A stretch of DNA of 64,000 nucleotides, from NCBI GenBank assembly GCA_035772405.1, contig JAYKKM010000263.1:1379001-1443000 (forward strand). Direction: 5' to 3'. The translations under genes and the position numbers were made by a program. Origin of the DNA: Chrysogorgia sp. JL179-B06 (lineage: Eukaryota; Cnidaria; Anthozoa; Scleralcyonacea; Chrysogorgiidae). The notes under the pieces were generated by a model. That model saw nothing but the letters and a program-made list of their open reading frames with translations, was not told the origin of the DNA and made no database searches. Positions 11,069-23,060 of this stretch are shown piece by piece (the first letter of the stretch is position 1; every line of letters starts with the position of its first letter).

Positions 11069-11076
11069 CTTTTATA
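11069..11076 (-). promoter_or_regulatory. TATA box of the secreted-peptide exon
   Basis: TATAAAAG on the minus strand, followed 20 and about 32 nt later by initiator-like TCAGTT and TCAGAC and then the ATG at 11025. The spacing of the second fits a normal Pol II start. Confidence 0.5.
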
Positions 11077-11286
11077 GCTGTCCATGGATTTCCACTTAAC
11101 ATCAATATACTCATTTATCATTTCAATGTGCCATATTGTGTGTATATGAAGTGGGGGCACTTATGAAGAAAATATTATAGAGACCAATATCCAACTTAAA
11201 ATAAAATATCGAAAGCTAACAATATATGTATATTATTCCCTCCTCCGGTGCCAGGTGATAATCTCGCATATATACAAACAAAAAGT

Positions 11287-11394
<108 letters not shown>

Positions 11395-11456
11395 GTGTAG
11401 GTTTTGGTCTACGAAATGCAAAGAGTGCTCAACAACATATAGTTAGAGCAAATAAT

Positions 11457-11586
11457 AGATTTTCGCTTACCTCAAAACTGGTCTGCTACAACTTGTTTCA
11501 TCTGTAAAAGAATCTTCAGTCACTGCCTGAAGATTCTTTTACAGATGAAACAAGTTGTAGCAGACCAGTTTTGAGGTAAGCGAAAA

Positions 11587-11589
<3 letters not shown>
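11457..11589. repeat. perfect 63-bp palindrome with hammerhead-like arm
   Basis: Arms 11457-11519 and 11527-11589 are exact reverse complements around a 7-nt loop (TCACTGC). The plus strand at 11523-11563 can be read as a variant hammerhead: stem I CTGC/GCAG, core CTGAAGA, a three-base stem II with a U-U first pair, GAAA, then ACAA/TTGT and a GTA triplet. Flanked by (TA)n on both sides (11395-11456 is a short non-repeat spacer). Confidence 0.65.
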
Positions 11590-11631
<42 letters not shown>

Positions 11632-11712
11632 ATATATATATATATACACATATATATATATGTGTATATATATATATATATACACATATATATATATGTG
11701 TATATATATATA
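11590..11712. repeat. (TA)n with TGTG/CACA interruptions
   Basis: TA repeats with regularly spaced TATGTGTA and TACACATA blocks. Confidence 0.9.
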
Positions 11713-12308
<596 letters not shown>

Positions 12309-12392
12309 AAAAAGTAGAGTGCTGCGTAGACAGTGTTTTGAATATATAGCAAAGTGAAAAGGTGGTAAACTGCCAAGAATTTAGTGACGAGA

Positions 12393-12427
12393 TACTGACG
12401 TTTCGAGCGGAGCCCTTCATCAGAGTA
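12393..12427 (-). ncRNA. hammerhead motif, Penelope copy A
   Basis: Minus strand: TACT/AGTA stem I, CTGATGA, an extra A, GGGC/GCTC stem II, GAAA, ACGT and the GTC triplet. Confidence 0.6.
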
Positions 12428-12755
12428 AGACGAGATGAAATGAAATAAATAGGGCTTATATATATGCCAAAAGGGTGTCACAAGTAGAAAGTAGCCAATC
12501 AAATGCACGGGAGATAAACAAACTAATAATTAATGAGATGGGAAACGTTAGATCATTTGCTATTTTTAACAGTCGATCAGCAAGCAGACAGAGGGGGCGG
12601 GAGAAATGACAGGTCCAATATTCAAGGGGATTAGGCGATAATATTAGCATAAGAAACAAAACTTGAAAAGGAATGAAAGTGCATACGCGAATAATAAAAA
12701 ATTAATAATAATAAAGGTTCCAAGCAAACTAAAATAACCAAAAACTTGTAGGAAA

Positions 12756-15484
12756 TTAAATAAAAGAAAAACGTTCGTTAAGACCAAGAGGATGTGTGGT
12801 GCCAAGTTTAAAAATGAGACGCTTCTCTTGCCGCTTGCGGTTATCGTTGCCACCGGAGATGGGAAGGATGGCACAGACTTTCATGTCTGAAACCAAATGG
12901 TTGGAGCTGTTGAAATGGCGGGCTACAGGTTTGTCACCATCATTGATCCTCACGGAACGAAGATGTTCAGCAAACCTGTCTGAAAGACGTCGCCCAGTTT
13001 CACCGATGTAGATTTTAGGGCATTTATCGCATGAAATGCAATAAATTATGTTGGTGGACGTGCATGAAAAAGCATGACGGATTGTGTGGTCGAATTTGGG
13101 GGCAGTAATAACTGTAGTGGGATTGAGAAAAGCGCATGTGTTACAGCGCGAACGGCCGCAAGAAAATGTTCCCGCTGGTGCCGAGGTATTTTGTTTAAGG
13201 GCACTATGTACTAAGGAGTCACGAATGTTTTTATTACGGCGAAAAGATACCAAAGGGTTGTCGGTGAAAATGGCTGACGTCTCAGGATCATTTTGTAAAA
13301 TTTGAAAATTCTGATTAATAATATTTTTAACTTTAAAATTGAAAGGATGAAATGTTAGAACTAAAGGAATTTTATTGTTTGAAACTCGTTCCAAAGATGG
13401 TTCAAGGGCGTCTAAACGGGGGACGAGAAAAGCTTTCTGAACGGCGAGGTCTAAAAGGTTGGTAGGGTAACCACGTTGGACAAAAAAAGATCTCATTTCC
13501 ATTGATTTGACTTGAAAATCTTGGTCGTCGCTACATAAGCGGCGAAGACGCAAGAATTGAGAGTAAGGGATGGATTGCTTAGTGTGGTTGGGATGAGAGG
13601 ATGAAAATAGAAGATAACTATGGGAGTCAGTAGGCTTGTACGAGACCGACGTTTTCAGCGAATCACCATTAATCGAAATTAAAATATCAAGGAACGACAC
13701 AGAGGTCTCGCTGATTTCCCACGTGAACTTCAGAGCAGGATGAAAATCATCAACAAAGTTGATGAACTGCTCTAAAAGGACACGTGAACACGACGCTGTT
13801 CCTAAACAGTCATCGATAAATCTTCCGAAAAAATCAGGCAAGGGACCCGTGTATTGTTCAAAGATCTGTTTTTCAACATAACCAACAAATAAATTAGCAT
13901 AGCTTGGACCCATTTTGGTGCCCATCGCAAACACCACTTATTTGTTGATAATGTTCACCATCAAACGAAAAATTGTTAAGGGTAAGCACTAGTTCTGCTA
14001 AGCGGAGTAACGTGGTTGTGGAGGGTTCTAAATTAGTGCGCTGATCAAAGAAAAACTTCAGAGCTTCAAGGCCATCACAATGGGGAATGACGGTGTATAA
14101 GGACTTGACGTCCATCGTGAAAATAAATTTATCGGAACTACTGAAACGTAACTGGTCGAAAATTTGCAAGGCATGTTTAGTATCTTTGATATAAGAAGGC
14201 AACTTCTTAACCAAAGGATACATAACGTTGTCTAGAAAACTGGAAACGAGCTCGGTGGGGCAACTACAAGCGGAAACAATCGGCCTGCCAGGATTGTTAG
14301 GTTTATGGATTTTAGGTAGGAAATATATGACAGGCGTTCTGGGGGTTGTTAATATAAGGTTAGATGCAGAGGCAGGCAATTCACCGGCTTGGATGAAATT
14401 CTTGATGGTAGTTTTGACGGATTTTTGGTGAGATTGAGTGGGATCGGAATTCAACTTAGTATAAAAGATGGTGTCGCTGAGTTGACGAAGAGCCTCTTGT
14501 CGATACAAGTCCGCTCTCCAGACAACTACAGCGCCACCTTTGTCCGCAGGTTTTTATGACAACGTCATTTCGGCATCGTAATGAATTCAAAGCTAGAAGC
14601 TCTTCTTTGTTAAGGTTATGAACTTGTTTTCTGCGCGGAGGTTGCAATTTATCAATGTCATGGCGGCATTGTCTTACGAAAAGATCAAGGGAAGAAAAAT
14701 CACCTTCGGATGGAGACCAAGACGACTTCTTGGGGTTGAGTTCTTCGAAAATATCCTTATTGCTATTGAAAGTGGGCTTATCATGAAAAAAGGCTTTGAG
14801 GCGCATGCGGCGGAAGAAAGATTCGGTATCCTCTTTAACTGAAAATAGATCGATGGGCCCGGAGTTGGGAACAAACTTGAGACCTTTCGCAAGAAAAGAT
14901 CTCTCGGGGTCAGATAATGGCAAATCAGAGGGAATAGTGAAAACTAGACGAGTGACTTCGTTAGAGGAACTAGTGCTTTGGGAGGGATTCGGGGAAGGAC
15001 CCAGTAATTTGGCCAATTTGGACGCCTTAACGTCTTTAAGAAAAACATAGAGTCTGGAATTTAGCATGCGAATTTGTTGAACGATAGCGGTAAACAAAAT
15101 AGGTGGGCAGACCTGGGAGAGAGAGGACTTACATCCCGAGATGTAGTCATCAGTATGTTGTAAATTACTGGACATAGATTTAATAGTGATACGCATCAAA
15201 CGACGGGAATGACTCGAACAAGCCGCTGATATGTGATGGGAATAACGACGATCGATAGCGGGGAGATTAAAAGACAATAAATCAAAAGAGGATCTAAAAC
15301 CGTAGGGAATGACCCCCCGATATAAACAACGACTAATAAAAGTAATGTGACTGGAAAAACGGGTTTTAGATAAAATAAGGTCAAACAAACGTAGAGCATG
15401 ATTACTGATCGACGGTAAAAAAGGAAGCAAATAACTTACCATTTCGTGACGGAGACTTTGACGAAACTTCTTAAGGTTAGGCAT
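12756..15484 (-). pseudogene. Penelope-like reverse transcriptase/GIY-YIG endonuclease, two frameshifts
   Basis: Read from MPNLKKFRQS at 15484. An N-terminal region of about 300 residues is followed by the Penelope-type RT: LPKIHKPNNPGRPIVS, then FTMDVKSLYTVIP (catalytic Asp), MGTKMGPSYANLF, and RFIDDC (catalytic Asp pair). A Cys-rich linker (CGRSRCNTCAF) and a C-terminal GIY-YIG endonuclease (KIYIGETGRRLSDRF) come next, ending FSFI at 12756. The product would copy RNA into DNA at nicks its own endonuclease makes. Comparison with copy C shows two one-base insertions, both in homopolymers: an extra T/A in the run at 14551-14555 and an extra A/T at 13929-13931. Everything else is open, so this is either a very young pseudogene or an intact gene with assembly errors. 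Confidence 0.85.
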
Positions 15485-15519
15485 GTCGCAACGGTATATA
15501 GAATATCCGAGAGTTGTAA

Positions 15520-16292
15520 AAAAGTAGAGTGCTGCGTAGACAGTGTTTTGAATATATAGCAAAGTGAAAAGGTGGTAAACTGCCAAGAATTTAGTGACGA
15601 GATACTGACGTTTCGAGCGGAGCCCTTCATCAGAGTAAGACGAGATGAAATGAAATAAATAGGGCTTATATATATGCCAAAAGGGTGTCACAAGTAGAAA
15701 GTAGCCAATCAAATGCACGGGAGATAAACAAACTAATAATTAATGAGATGGGAAACGTTAGATCATTTGCTATTTTTAACAGTCGATCAGCAAGCAGACA
15801 GAGGGGGCGGGAGAAATGACAGGTCCAATATTCAAGGGGATTAGGCGATAATATTAGCATAAGAAACAAAACTTGAAAAGGAATGAAAGTGCATACGCGA
15901 ATAATAAAAAATTAATAATAATAAAGGTTCCAAGCAAACTAAAATAACCAAAAACTTGTAGGAAATTAAATAAAAGAAAAACGTTCGTTAAGACCAAGAG
16001 GATGTGTGGTGCCAAGTTTAAAAATGAGACGCTTCTCTTGCCGCTTGCGGTTATCGTTGCCACCGGAGATGGGAAGGATGGCACAGACTTTCATGTCTGA
16101 AACCAAATGGTTGGAGCTGTTGAAATGGCGGGCTACAGGTTTGTCACCATCATTGATCCTCACGGAACGAAGATGTTCAGCAAACCTGTCTGAAAGACGT
16201 CGCCCAGTTTCACCGATGTAGATTTTAGGGCATTTATCGCATGAAATGCAATAAATTATGTTGGTGGACGTGCATGAAAAAGCATGACGGAT
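15520..16292 (-). mobile_element. Penelope-like copy B, 3' fragment (pseudo-LTR)
   Basis: Direct, almost identical repeat of 12309-13088, containing the last about 110 codons (GIY-YIG domain, 15966-16290) and the 3' untranslated end. It sits immediately upstream of copy A on the same strand, so the pair forms the Penelope tandem unit. Confidence 0.85.
15603..15637 (-). ncRNA. hammerhead motif, Penelope copy B
   Basis: Identical to the motif at 12393-12427. The two direct copies would release a unit-length RNA if both cleaved. Confidence 0.6.
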
Positions 16293-16309
16293 GTGCATGA
16301 AAAAGCATG

Positions 16310-18191
16310 GCGCAGAAAACAAGTTCATAACCTTAACAAAGAAGAGCTTCTAGCTTTGAATTCATTACGATGCCGAAATGACGTTGTCATAAAACCTGCG
16401 GACAAAGGTGGCGCTGTAGTTGTCTGGAGAGCGGACTTGTATCGACAAGAGGCTCTTCGTCAACTCAGCGACACCATCTTTTATACTAAGTTGAATTCCG
16501 ATCCCACTCAATCTCACCAAAAATCCGTCAAAACTACCATCAAGAATTTCATCCAAGCCGGTGAATTGCCTGCCTCTGCATCTAACCTTATATTAACAAC
16601 CCCCAGAACGCCTGTCATATATTTTCCTACCTAAAATCCATAAACCTAACAATCCTGGCAGGCCGATTGTTTCCGCTTGTAGTTGCCCCACCGAGCTCGT
16701 TTCCAGTTTTCTAGACAACGTTATGTATCCTTTGGTTAAGAAGTTGCCTTCTTATATCAAAGATACTAAACATGCCTTGCAAATTTTCGACCAGTTACGT
16801 TTCAGTAGTTTCCGATAAATTTATTTTCACGATGGACGTCAAGTCCTTATACACCGTCATTCCCCATTGTGATGGCCTTGAAGCTCTGAAGTTTTTCTTT
16901 GATCAGCGCACTAATTTAGAACCCTCCACAACCACGTTACTCCGCTTAGCAGAACTAGTGCTTACCCTTAACAATTTTTCGTTTGATGGTGAACATTATC
17001 AACAAATAAGTGGTGTTGCGATGGGCACCAAAATGGGTCCAAGCTATGCTAATTTATTTGTTGGTTATGTTGAAAAACAGATCTTTGAACAATACACGGG
17101 TCCCTTGCCTGATTTTTTCGGAAGATTTATCGATGACTGTTTAGGAACAGCGTCGTGTTCACGTGTCCTTTTAGAGCAGTTCATCAACTTTGTTGATGAT
17201 TTTCATCCTGCTCTGAAGTTCACGTGGGAAATCAGCGAGACCTCTGTGTCGTTCCTTGATATTTTAATTTCGATTAATGGTGATTCGCTGAAAACGTCGG
17301 TCTCGTACAAGCCTACTGACTCCCATAGTTATCTTCTATTTTCATCCTCTCATCCCAACCACACTAAGCAATCCATCCCTTACTCTCAATTCTTGCGTCT
17401 TCGCCGCTTATGTAGCGACGACCAAGATTTTCAAGTCAAATCAATGGAAATGAGATCTTTTTTTGTCCAACGTGGTTACCCTACCAACCTTTTAGACCTC
17501 GCCGTTCAGAAAGCTTTTCTCGTCCCCCGTTTAGACGCCCTTGAACCATCTTTGGAACGAGTTTCAAACAATAAAATTCCTTTAGTTCTAACATTTCATC
17601 CTTTCAATTTTAAAGTTAAAAATATTATTAATCAGAATTTTCAAATTTTACAAAATGATCCTGAGACGTCAGCCATTTTCACCGACAACCCTTTGGTATC
17701 TTTTCGCCGTAATAAAAACATTCGTGACTCCTTAGTACATAGTGCCCTTAAACAAAATACCTCGGCACCAGCGGGAACATTTTCTTGCGGCCGTTCGCGC
17801 TGTAACACATGCGCTTTTCTCAATCCCACTACAGTTATTACTGCCCCCAAATTCGACCACACAATCCGTCATGCTTTTTCATGCACGTCCACCAACATAA
17901 TTTATTGCATTTCATGCGATAAATGCCCTAAAATCTACATCGGTGAAACTGGGCGACGTCTTTCAGACAGGTTTGCTGAACATCTTCGTTCCGTGAGGAT
18001 CAATGATGGTGACAAACCTGTAGCCCGCCATTTCAACAGCTTCCAACCATTTGGTTTCAGACATGAAAGTCTGTGCCATCCTTCCCATCTCCGGTGGCAA
18101 CGATAACCGCAAGCGGCAAGAGAAGCGTCTCATTTTTAAACTTGGCACCACACATCCTCTTGGTCTTAACGAACGTTTTTCTTTTATTTAA
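16310..18191 (+). pseudogene. Penelope-like RT/GIY-YIG endonuclease, truncated, three frameshifts
   Basis: It contains the RT from VVIKPADKGGAVVV to the end, with the same motifs as copy A. Relative to copy A it has single extra T's near 16622, 16812 and 18041, each in a homopolymer. The two defects of copy A are absent here, so the lesions are copy-specific. The N-terminal region is missing. Confidence 0.8.
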
Positions 18192-18519
18192 TTTCCTACA
18201 AGTTTTTGGTTATTTTAGTTTGCTTGGAACCTTTATTATTATTAATTTTTTATTATTCGCGTATGCACTTTCATTCCTTTTCAAGTTTTGTTTCTTATGC
18301 TAATATTATCGCCTAATCCCCTTGAATATTGGACCTGTCATTTCTCCCGCCCCCTCTGTCTGCTTGCTGATCGACTGTTAAAAATAGCAAATGATCTAAC
18401 GTTTCCCATCTCATTAATTATTAGTTTGTTTATCTCCCGTGCATTTGATTGGCTACTTTCTACTTGTGACACCCTTTTGGCATATATATAAGCCCTATTT
18501 ATTTCATTTCATCTCGTCT

Positions 18520-18554
18520 TACTCTGATGAAGGGCTCCGCTCGAAACGTCAGTA
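18520..18554 (+). ncRNA. hammerhead motif, Penelope copy C
   Basis: Same sequence as in copies A and B, on the plus strand. Confidence 0.6.
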
Positions 18555-18597
18555 TCTCGTCACTAAATTCTTGGCAGTTTACCACCTTTTCACTTTG

Positions 18598-18598
<1 letters not shown>

Positions 18599-18658
<60 letters not shown>
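18599..18658. repeat. (TA)n microsatellite
   Basis: TA repeats between Penelope copy C and the SINE trimer. Confidence 0.95.
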
Positions 18659-18662
<4 letters not shown>

Positions 18663-18663
18663 A

Positions 18664-19441
18664 TAGGTAATATTTGGCATTTCACTCGATCAAACTACAT
18701 GTTGAAAGGATTTATGGTGAAGGAAAATTTCGAGTGTTGGAATACATACATTTTAAGACCAAACCGGGACCAGTTGCGAAAAATGCAACTTAGCGGCCTT
18801 CCGGTCGCGCGACCCTGCGATTGCTAGTGCAGTGCTCTGACCACTGAGCTACGGAAGCCGTTGCCGAGAGCCTAGTCACGAGTTCTGTATATATGGTGGT
18901 AATGCCGGGATAAGATTCTGGGTATATTATAGGTAATATTTGGCATTTCACTCGATCAAACTACATGTTGAAAGGATTTATGGTGAAGGAAAATTTCGAG
19001 TGTTGGAATACATACATTTTAAGACCAAACCGGGACCAGTTGCGAAAAATGCAACTTAGCGGCCTTCCGGTAGGAATTGAACCCGCGACCCTGCGATTGC
19101 TAGTGCAGTGCTCTGACCACTGAGCTACGAAAGCCGTTGCCGAGAGCCTAGTCACGAGTTCTGTATATATGGTGGTAATGCCGGGATAAGATTCTGGGTA
19201 TATTATAGGTAATATTTGGCATTTCACTCGATCAAACTACATGTTGAAAGGATTTATGGTGAAGGAAAATTTCGAGTGTTGGAATACATACATTTTAAGA
19301 CCAAACCGGGACCAGTTGCGAAAAATGCAACTTAGCGGCCTTCCGGTAGGAATTGAACCCGCGACCCTGCGATTGCTAGTGCAGTGCTCTGACCACTGAG
19401 CTACGGAAGCCGTTGCCGAGAGCCTAGTCACGAGTTCTGTA
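18664..19441 (-). mobile_element. three tandem copies of the tRNA-derived SINE
   Basis: Units begin at 18666, 18932 and 19208 (each GGTAATATTTGGCATTTC), giving periods of 266 and 276 bp; the first lacks about 10 bp next to the B box. On the minus strand each has A box TAGCTCAGTGGTCAGAG and B box GGGTTCAATTCC (missing in the first). The tRNA-like part could derive from tRNA-Ala (anticodon position reads AGC), but the arms are imperfect, so these are not tRNA genes. Confidence 0.7.
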
Positions 19442-19478
19442 TATATGGTGGTAATGTATATAACTGTATATATGGTGG

Positions 19479-19483
<5 letters not shown>

Positions 19484-19550
<67 letters not shown>
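19484..19550. repeat. (TA)n microsatellite
   Basis: TA repeats ending exactly where the duplicated segment starts. Confidence 0.95.
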
Positions 19551-19552
<2 letters not shown>

Positions 19553-21211
19553 TATTTTGCCAAAATATTGGTTAAGAAATACTCTTTAACCTTTGCCGCT
19601 TTATTGTGGTACCATATTTCGCCAGTCGCGCAATTACTAGAGATTGTTTAGTGCATGTTCTCGAATGCTCTCTCGATTTACTCTTTGTTAGTAGGAAAAT
19701 GTTAAAAAGCTCGCACGGATTAGAAAACTATAATGTTTTAGCTTGGTATTGCTATAAATTAAAAAAAAAAACCTTCAAGAAAAACCTTCGTCACTTTTCG
19801 ATTTATTTTTATTTTTTACTATATCAACCACATATTTCGCCTGTAACTATACTCGGTTTTTGAGGGCACTGTGGTCTGTTTAGTGCGGTATATCTTATTA
19901 CTTATGTGCTAAATTGAAAAATCCCGGGCGAATTCATACAGTGCAGACAATAACAAAGATTTTGGTATATTTTACGGCTATAAACGGGAATAATTTGGCT
20001 CGTCACTTTTGCATTGAAAGTATACCCTCATTCAAAATGTTATCCTTAAGCCCGTTGTGGATCGAGGTTCGCTGTTGGCGTTTGTTATTCTTCTTCTACC
20101 AAGGGAAGGGGACTGTTCGCCTCATGGCGATGCAAATTCGGAGAGCGCTGGAAATGCTGAGGGATGCAAATTTTTATTCTTCGATCTCTCGATTAACAAG
20201 TCAGTGAAAATATTTTCAATTTTCAATTTGTTCTTAACTCGTTATCAGAACATTTTTTTCATAAGGGCCAATTTATAATGCATATTTAAGAAATAGAAAA
20301 TGGGCGCCCGAGCCTGATGCAAAAACGAGAGAGAGAGTTTGAGAGAAGTTGAAAGTTTTTGAAACGCCATTGTCGATGTGTCATATACGCATGATCAAAA
20401 CAGTTATCGATGACCACTTACATTGTGGGCGCATAGGAAACAAATGTGCTGGGAAGTGTTGTATTTCGTACTTTTTTACACCTATCTTGGGGCCATATTA
20501 CTAAAATAACGTTGAGAAAAAGTTTAATTTCTTTGCATTTTTGTCAACACTGACCGCTTTACCAGCGGCCTCAAACTACGATATTCCTGTTATGTAGGTC
20601 ACATAGTTTGATCTAAAAGGCAGGGTTTTTAAACGTGCAGTTCTATACAAAATGTGCAGTTCTAAATCAATTACCCTGGGCGCCAGTGGTGGTTCTTCGT
20701 CGCTCGTTGCATGGGGGATAACGGGGGCACGCGAGGAATAACTGATCAATTTGTGCAACTCTAAGGGCCTGTTTATATGATCCCGGTATACCGCGGGATG
20801 TCCCGGTTAAGGACAGATTTTTTCCATATAAACGCAACATCCCGGCACACCGGGATGAAGTGAATTGAACTACTGACCAGGTAAAATATCCAAAAAGTGG
20901 AAAAATGAAAAAAACATTCGTTGGGATGCTTTTTATGCGAATAAAATTAGTTTTTGTTTCATTGAGAAATTATTATCAACATTTTCACGCATCCGGGTCA
21001 CCCGGGACATCCCGGTGTACCGGGGATCTAGGTTGCTCCCGGTCTCCATATAAACGCAACTGCGAAAATAACAGTAAACTATAAACAAGCCGAGATCCCG
21101 GTTATAAACAGGCCCTAAAAAAATTATGTGCAGTTGAAAACTAAAGTAATCGAAGGTAATGGAATACATATAGCTTCAATAACAAAAACAGAAGCAGAAT
21201 ATTTATTTTCT
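19551..21211 (+). repeat. duplicated segment, left copy
   Basis: Near-identical to 41797-43376 in the same orientation. Differences: the right copy has a 546-bp MITE at the TTAA here at 19572-19575, and lacks about 635 bp present here (about 20119-20754), deleted between short TG matches. No gene is evident; frames of 80-100 codons lack recognisable features. Confidence 0.8.
20763..21117. mobile_element. MITE with AAGGGCCTGTTTATA ends
   Basis: Inverted ends TAAGGGCCTGTTTATA and TATAAACAGGCCCTAA with many internal CCCGG/CCGGG motifs. A second copy is at 42926-43282 within the duplicated segment. No coding sequence. Confidence 0.6.
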
Positions 21212-21229
21212 CCAACTTTCTTTACTTAA

Positions 21230-21548
21230 AGGTGCAGTCCAGTCCGTTCTGCGCATGCAATGATATTTCAAATGTTGGGGACCCCACATGTCAACAAACT
21301 TTAACGGAATAGATTTGCGACAGTTCGAAAGCAAGTATTCGTTAAATGTGGCGAAGGCACAAGTGGTAGTTTGATATATTATCCACATTTAGGAACCAAA
21401 CAGCTTCTTATAACACGCTTTTTAGGCGGAAAAGCTCAAGCGTGTGAAAAAATCCGCAATACTTCATGTTCAATGTTTATATAACGCAATGTAAACAAAC
21501 GATGTAAACAGAAACCTGGACATGCGCAGAACGGACTGGACGGCACCT
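21230..21548. mobile_element. MITE with TTAA duplication
   Basis: Ends AGGTGCAGTCCAGTCCGTTC and the complement (one small difference) with TTAA at 21226-21229 and 21549-21552. 319 bp, no ORF. It is followed at 21553 by a sequence like the end of the MITE at 3439 (AGAGTGAGTGTCA). Confidence 0.7.
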
Positions 21549-21555
21549 TTAAAGA

Positions 21556-21984
21556 GTGAGTGTCAACCGTCGTGCATTGCGCGTTTGTGTTTATCTTTTC
21601 GTACGATAACAAAGTGTTTTGAAGTGCTTCGTTGCCAACTTGACGTGGAAAATACTTCGGAAATTCGCCGAGTCTTCTCAGAAAACCCTATAGAGGCTTT
21701 CTTATTCATCTACAATACAAATACGTCGACTCGGAACCTGATTTTTTGGTTTGAACCTCGTTACTTGGTCTTGCACGCTTCGCGTCAGTAAAGGCTGGCA
21801 TTATTCGAAACGAAAATCAAGAAAACATCGAGTTTTGTGAAAAATATAGAAATAATTACTTTCTAAGGTATGTCTTCTTTCAATTAAAAGACAAAATGAA
21901 TAATTTATATCAAGGATTGAAAAGATATTTACGGATGCAGTTCACTAAGGGAATTTCGTGCTTCAAAAAATGGCCATAAAAAAA
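21556..21984. other. host sequence left of the Polinton
   Basis: It starts as a partial relative of the MITE at 3439. No gene or further repeat recognised up to the target-site duplication. Confidence 0.4.
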
Positions 21985-21990
21985 TTTCTG
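21985..21990. repeat. left target-site duplication of the Polinton
   Basis: TTTCTG, repeated exactly at 40376-40381. Six-base duplications are the Polinton norm. Confidence 0.9.
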
Positions 21991-22159
21991 AGTAGTATAG
22001 CAAGTAGGGCTGCGAGCCCAATCGACCTCAACCGTGAATATAAATACCAAAACATCACCAAATTTGGCCAAGTCACGACTCGACAAATTTGGTGATGTTT
22101 TGGTATTTATATTCACGGTTGAGGTCGAATAAGCCCACAGCCCTACTTGCTATACTACT
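21991..22159. repeat. palindromic tip of the left inverted repeat
   Basis: AGTAGTATAGCAAGTAGGGC at the very end is followed, after about 125 bp that also fold back, by its complement ending at 22159. The two halves differ slightly (GCGAGCCCAATCGACC against GGTCGAATAAGCCCAC). The same structure closes the right end. Confidence 0.85.
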
Positions 22160-23060
22160 ACAGCGATCGTTAGTCAATCTAGACATCCCTCCCACGTTTT
22201 CTACTAAATTGATGTCAAACACACGCGAGACAACACCAAATCGCTATTTTAACGAAATACGACACATTTCGTCAAATTTAGAGAAAGTTTTGTGTCGCCA
22301 TTTTCACATTTGTGTTTGGCAAACTATGACTGACGCGCTCTACCATTGTTTCAATTCATGCGCGAAAAAAAAGCCACTAGATTTTGATTCTAGTGACGAT
22401 GTTTATAAATTTTTTCACTTTGAAAAAAATATTTTCACTTTGAAAATTATTTAATAAATTTCAACGAGAAAGTCTTGTAGTGTTAAATAGATTTCTATGC
22501 GAGTGCTGTACCTGCTATACGAATCGAGGTCAAAATATTTTTTTGAAAAGTTGTGGTCGCTATTCGCAATGGAATGTTGTTGTTAGCAACACACCACGTA
22601 CAACCACCTGCTGTCGCGCTGACTATGAGAGGGGAATCGCAGTGTTTGAAGAAGGACCACCATGCTAAGACTGTCCTAACTTTGAGCGTACTCGTTAAAT
22701 CATACACTATAAATATCGTGAATAAAAAACCGTTGTGTGAATGGACTCGTGCGGTTGTTATGAAGCCACCTGCTAGCATGCAAATTAGTCCACCCGCTCG
22801 CTATTTTCAGTGTTTGTCGTCGCACTTCTGAAATGGTGGTCGTACACATATTTTGACGTTGTGATTCCTCCCGACAACAAGCCCAAGAAAGGCACGTACG
22901 GCGTCACAATCGCGACAATGCTCTCAACGTCTTTCTTTAGTAACGGGTCTTTTTGCAACTCGTCATTTAGTTCCTCAGGGTTCTCGATAGCGTTCAACCC
23001 ATCTAGTAAGCTGGCGAATTTGCTGATTAGCAAGTCGGTGAGAAAAGCGTTTGCGATCTC
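21991..23060. repeat. left terminal inverted repeat of the Polinton
   Basis: It matches the reverse complement of 39249-40375 to near identity, apart from about 100 bp extra in the right copy. Its inner edge lies inside the 170-aa gene. Frames of 92-121 codons occur in both copies on both strands, but as the repeats are almost identical this is not evidence of coding. Confidence 0.85.

Larger units (their letters stand above)
12309..15519 (-). mobile_element. near full-length Penelope-like retroelement, copy A
   Basis: Minus-strand element containing the whole RT plus GIY-YIG open region and a 3' end with hammerhead. The about 780 bp at its 3' end (12309-13088) is repeated directly just upstream at 15520-16292 (copy B), the head-to-tail pseudo-LTR arrangement typical of Penelope-like elements. 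Confidence 0.85.
16305..18600 (+). mobile_element. Penelope-like copy C, inverted and 5' truncated
   Basis: Plus-strand copy, nearly identical in sequence to copy A from the codons for RKQVHNLNKEE to the 3' end. It joins copy B head to head near 16293-16305, where a short stretch (TGTGCATGAAAAAGCATG) is repeated at the junction. It ends in (TA)n at 18599. Confidence 0.85.

Noticed and set aside
18770..19160. tRNA genes
   Set aside because: A and B boxes are present but the acceptor, anticodon and T arms have indels, copies differ and each is embedded in a longer repeated unit; hence SINEs.
22089..22831. 92-121-aa frames conserved in both Polinton inverted repeats
   Set aside because: The repeats are nearly identical DNA, so conservation of frames between them is not evidence of selection; frames on both strands compete and lack recognisable features.
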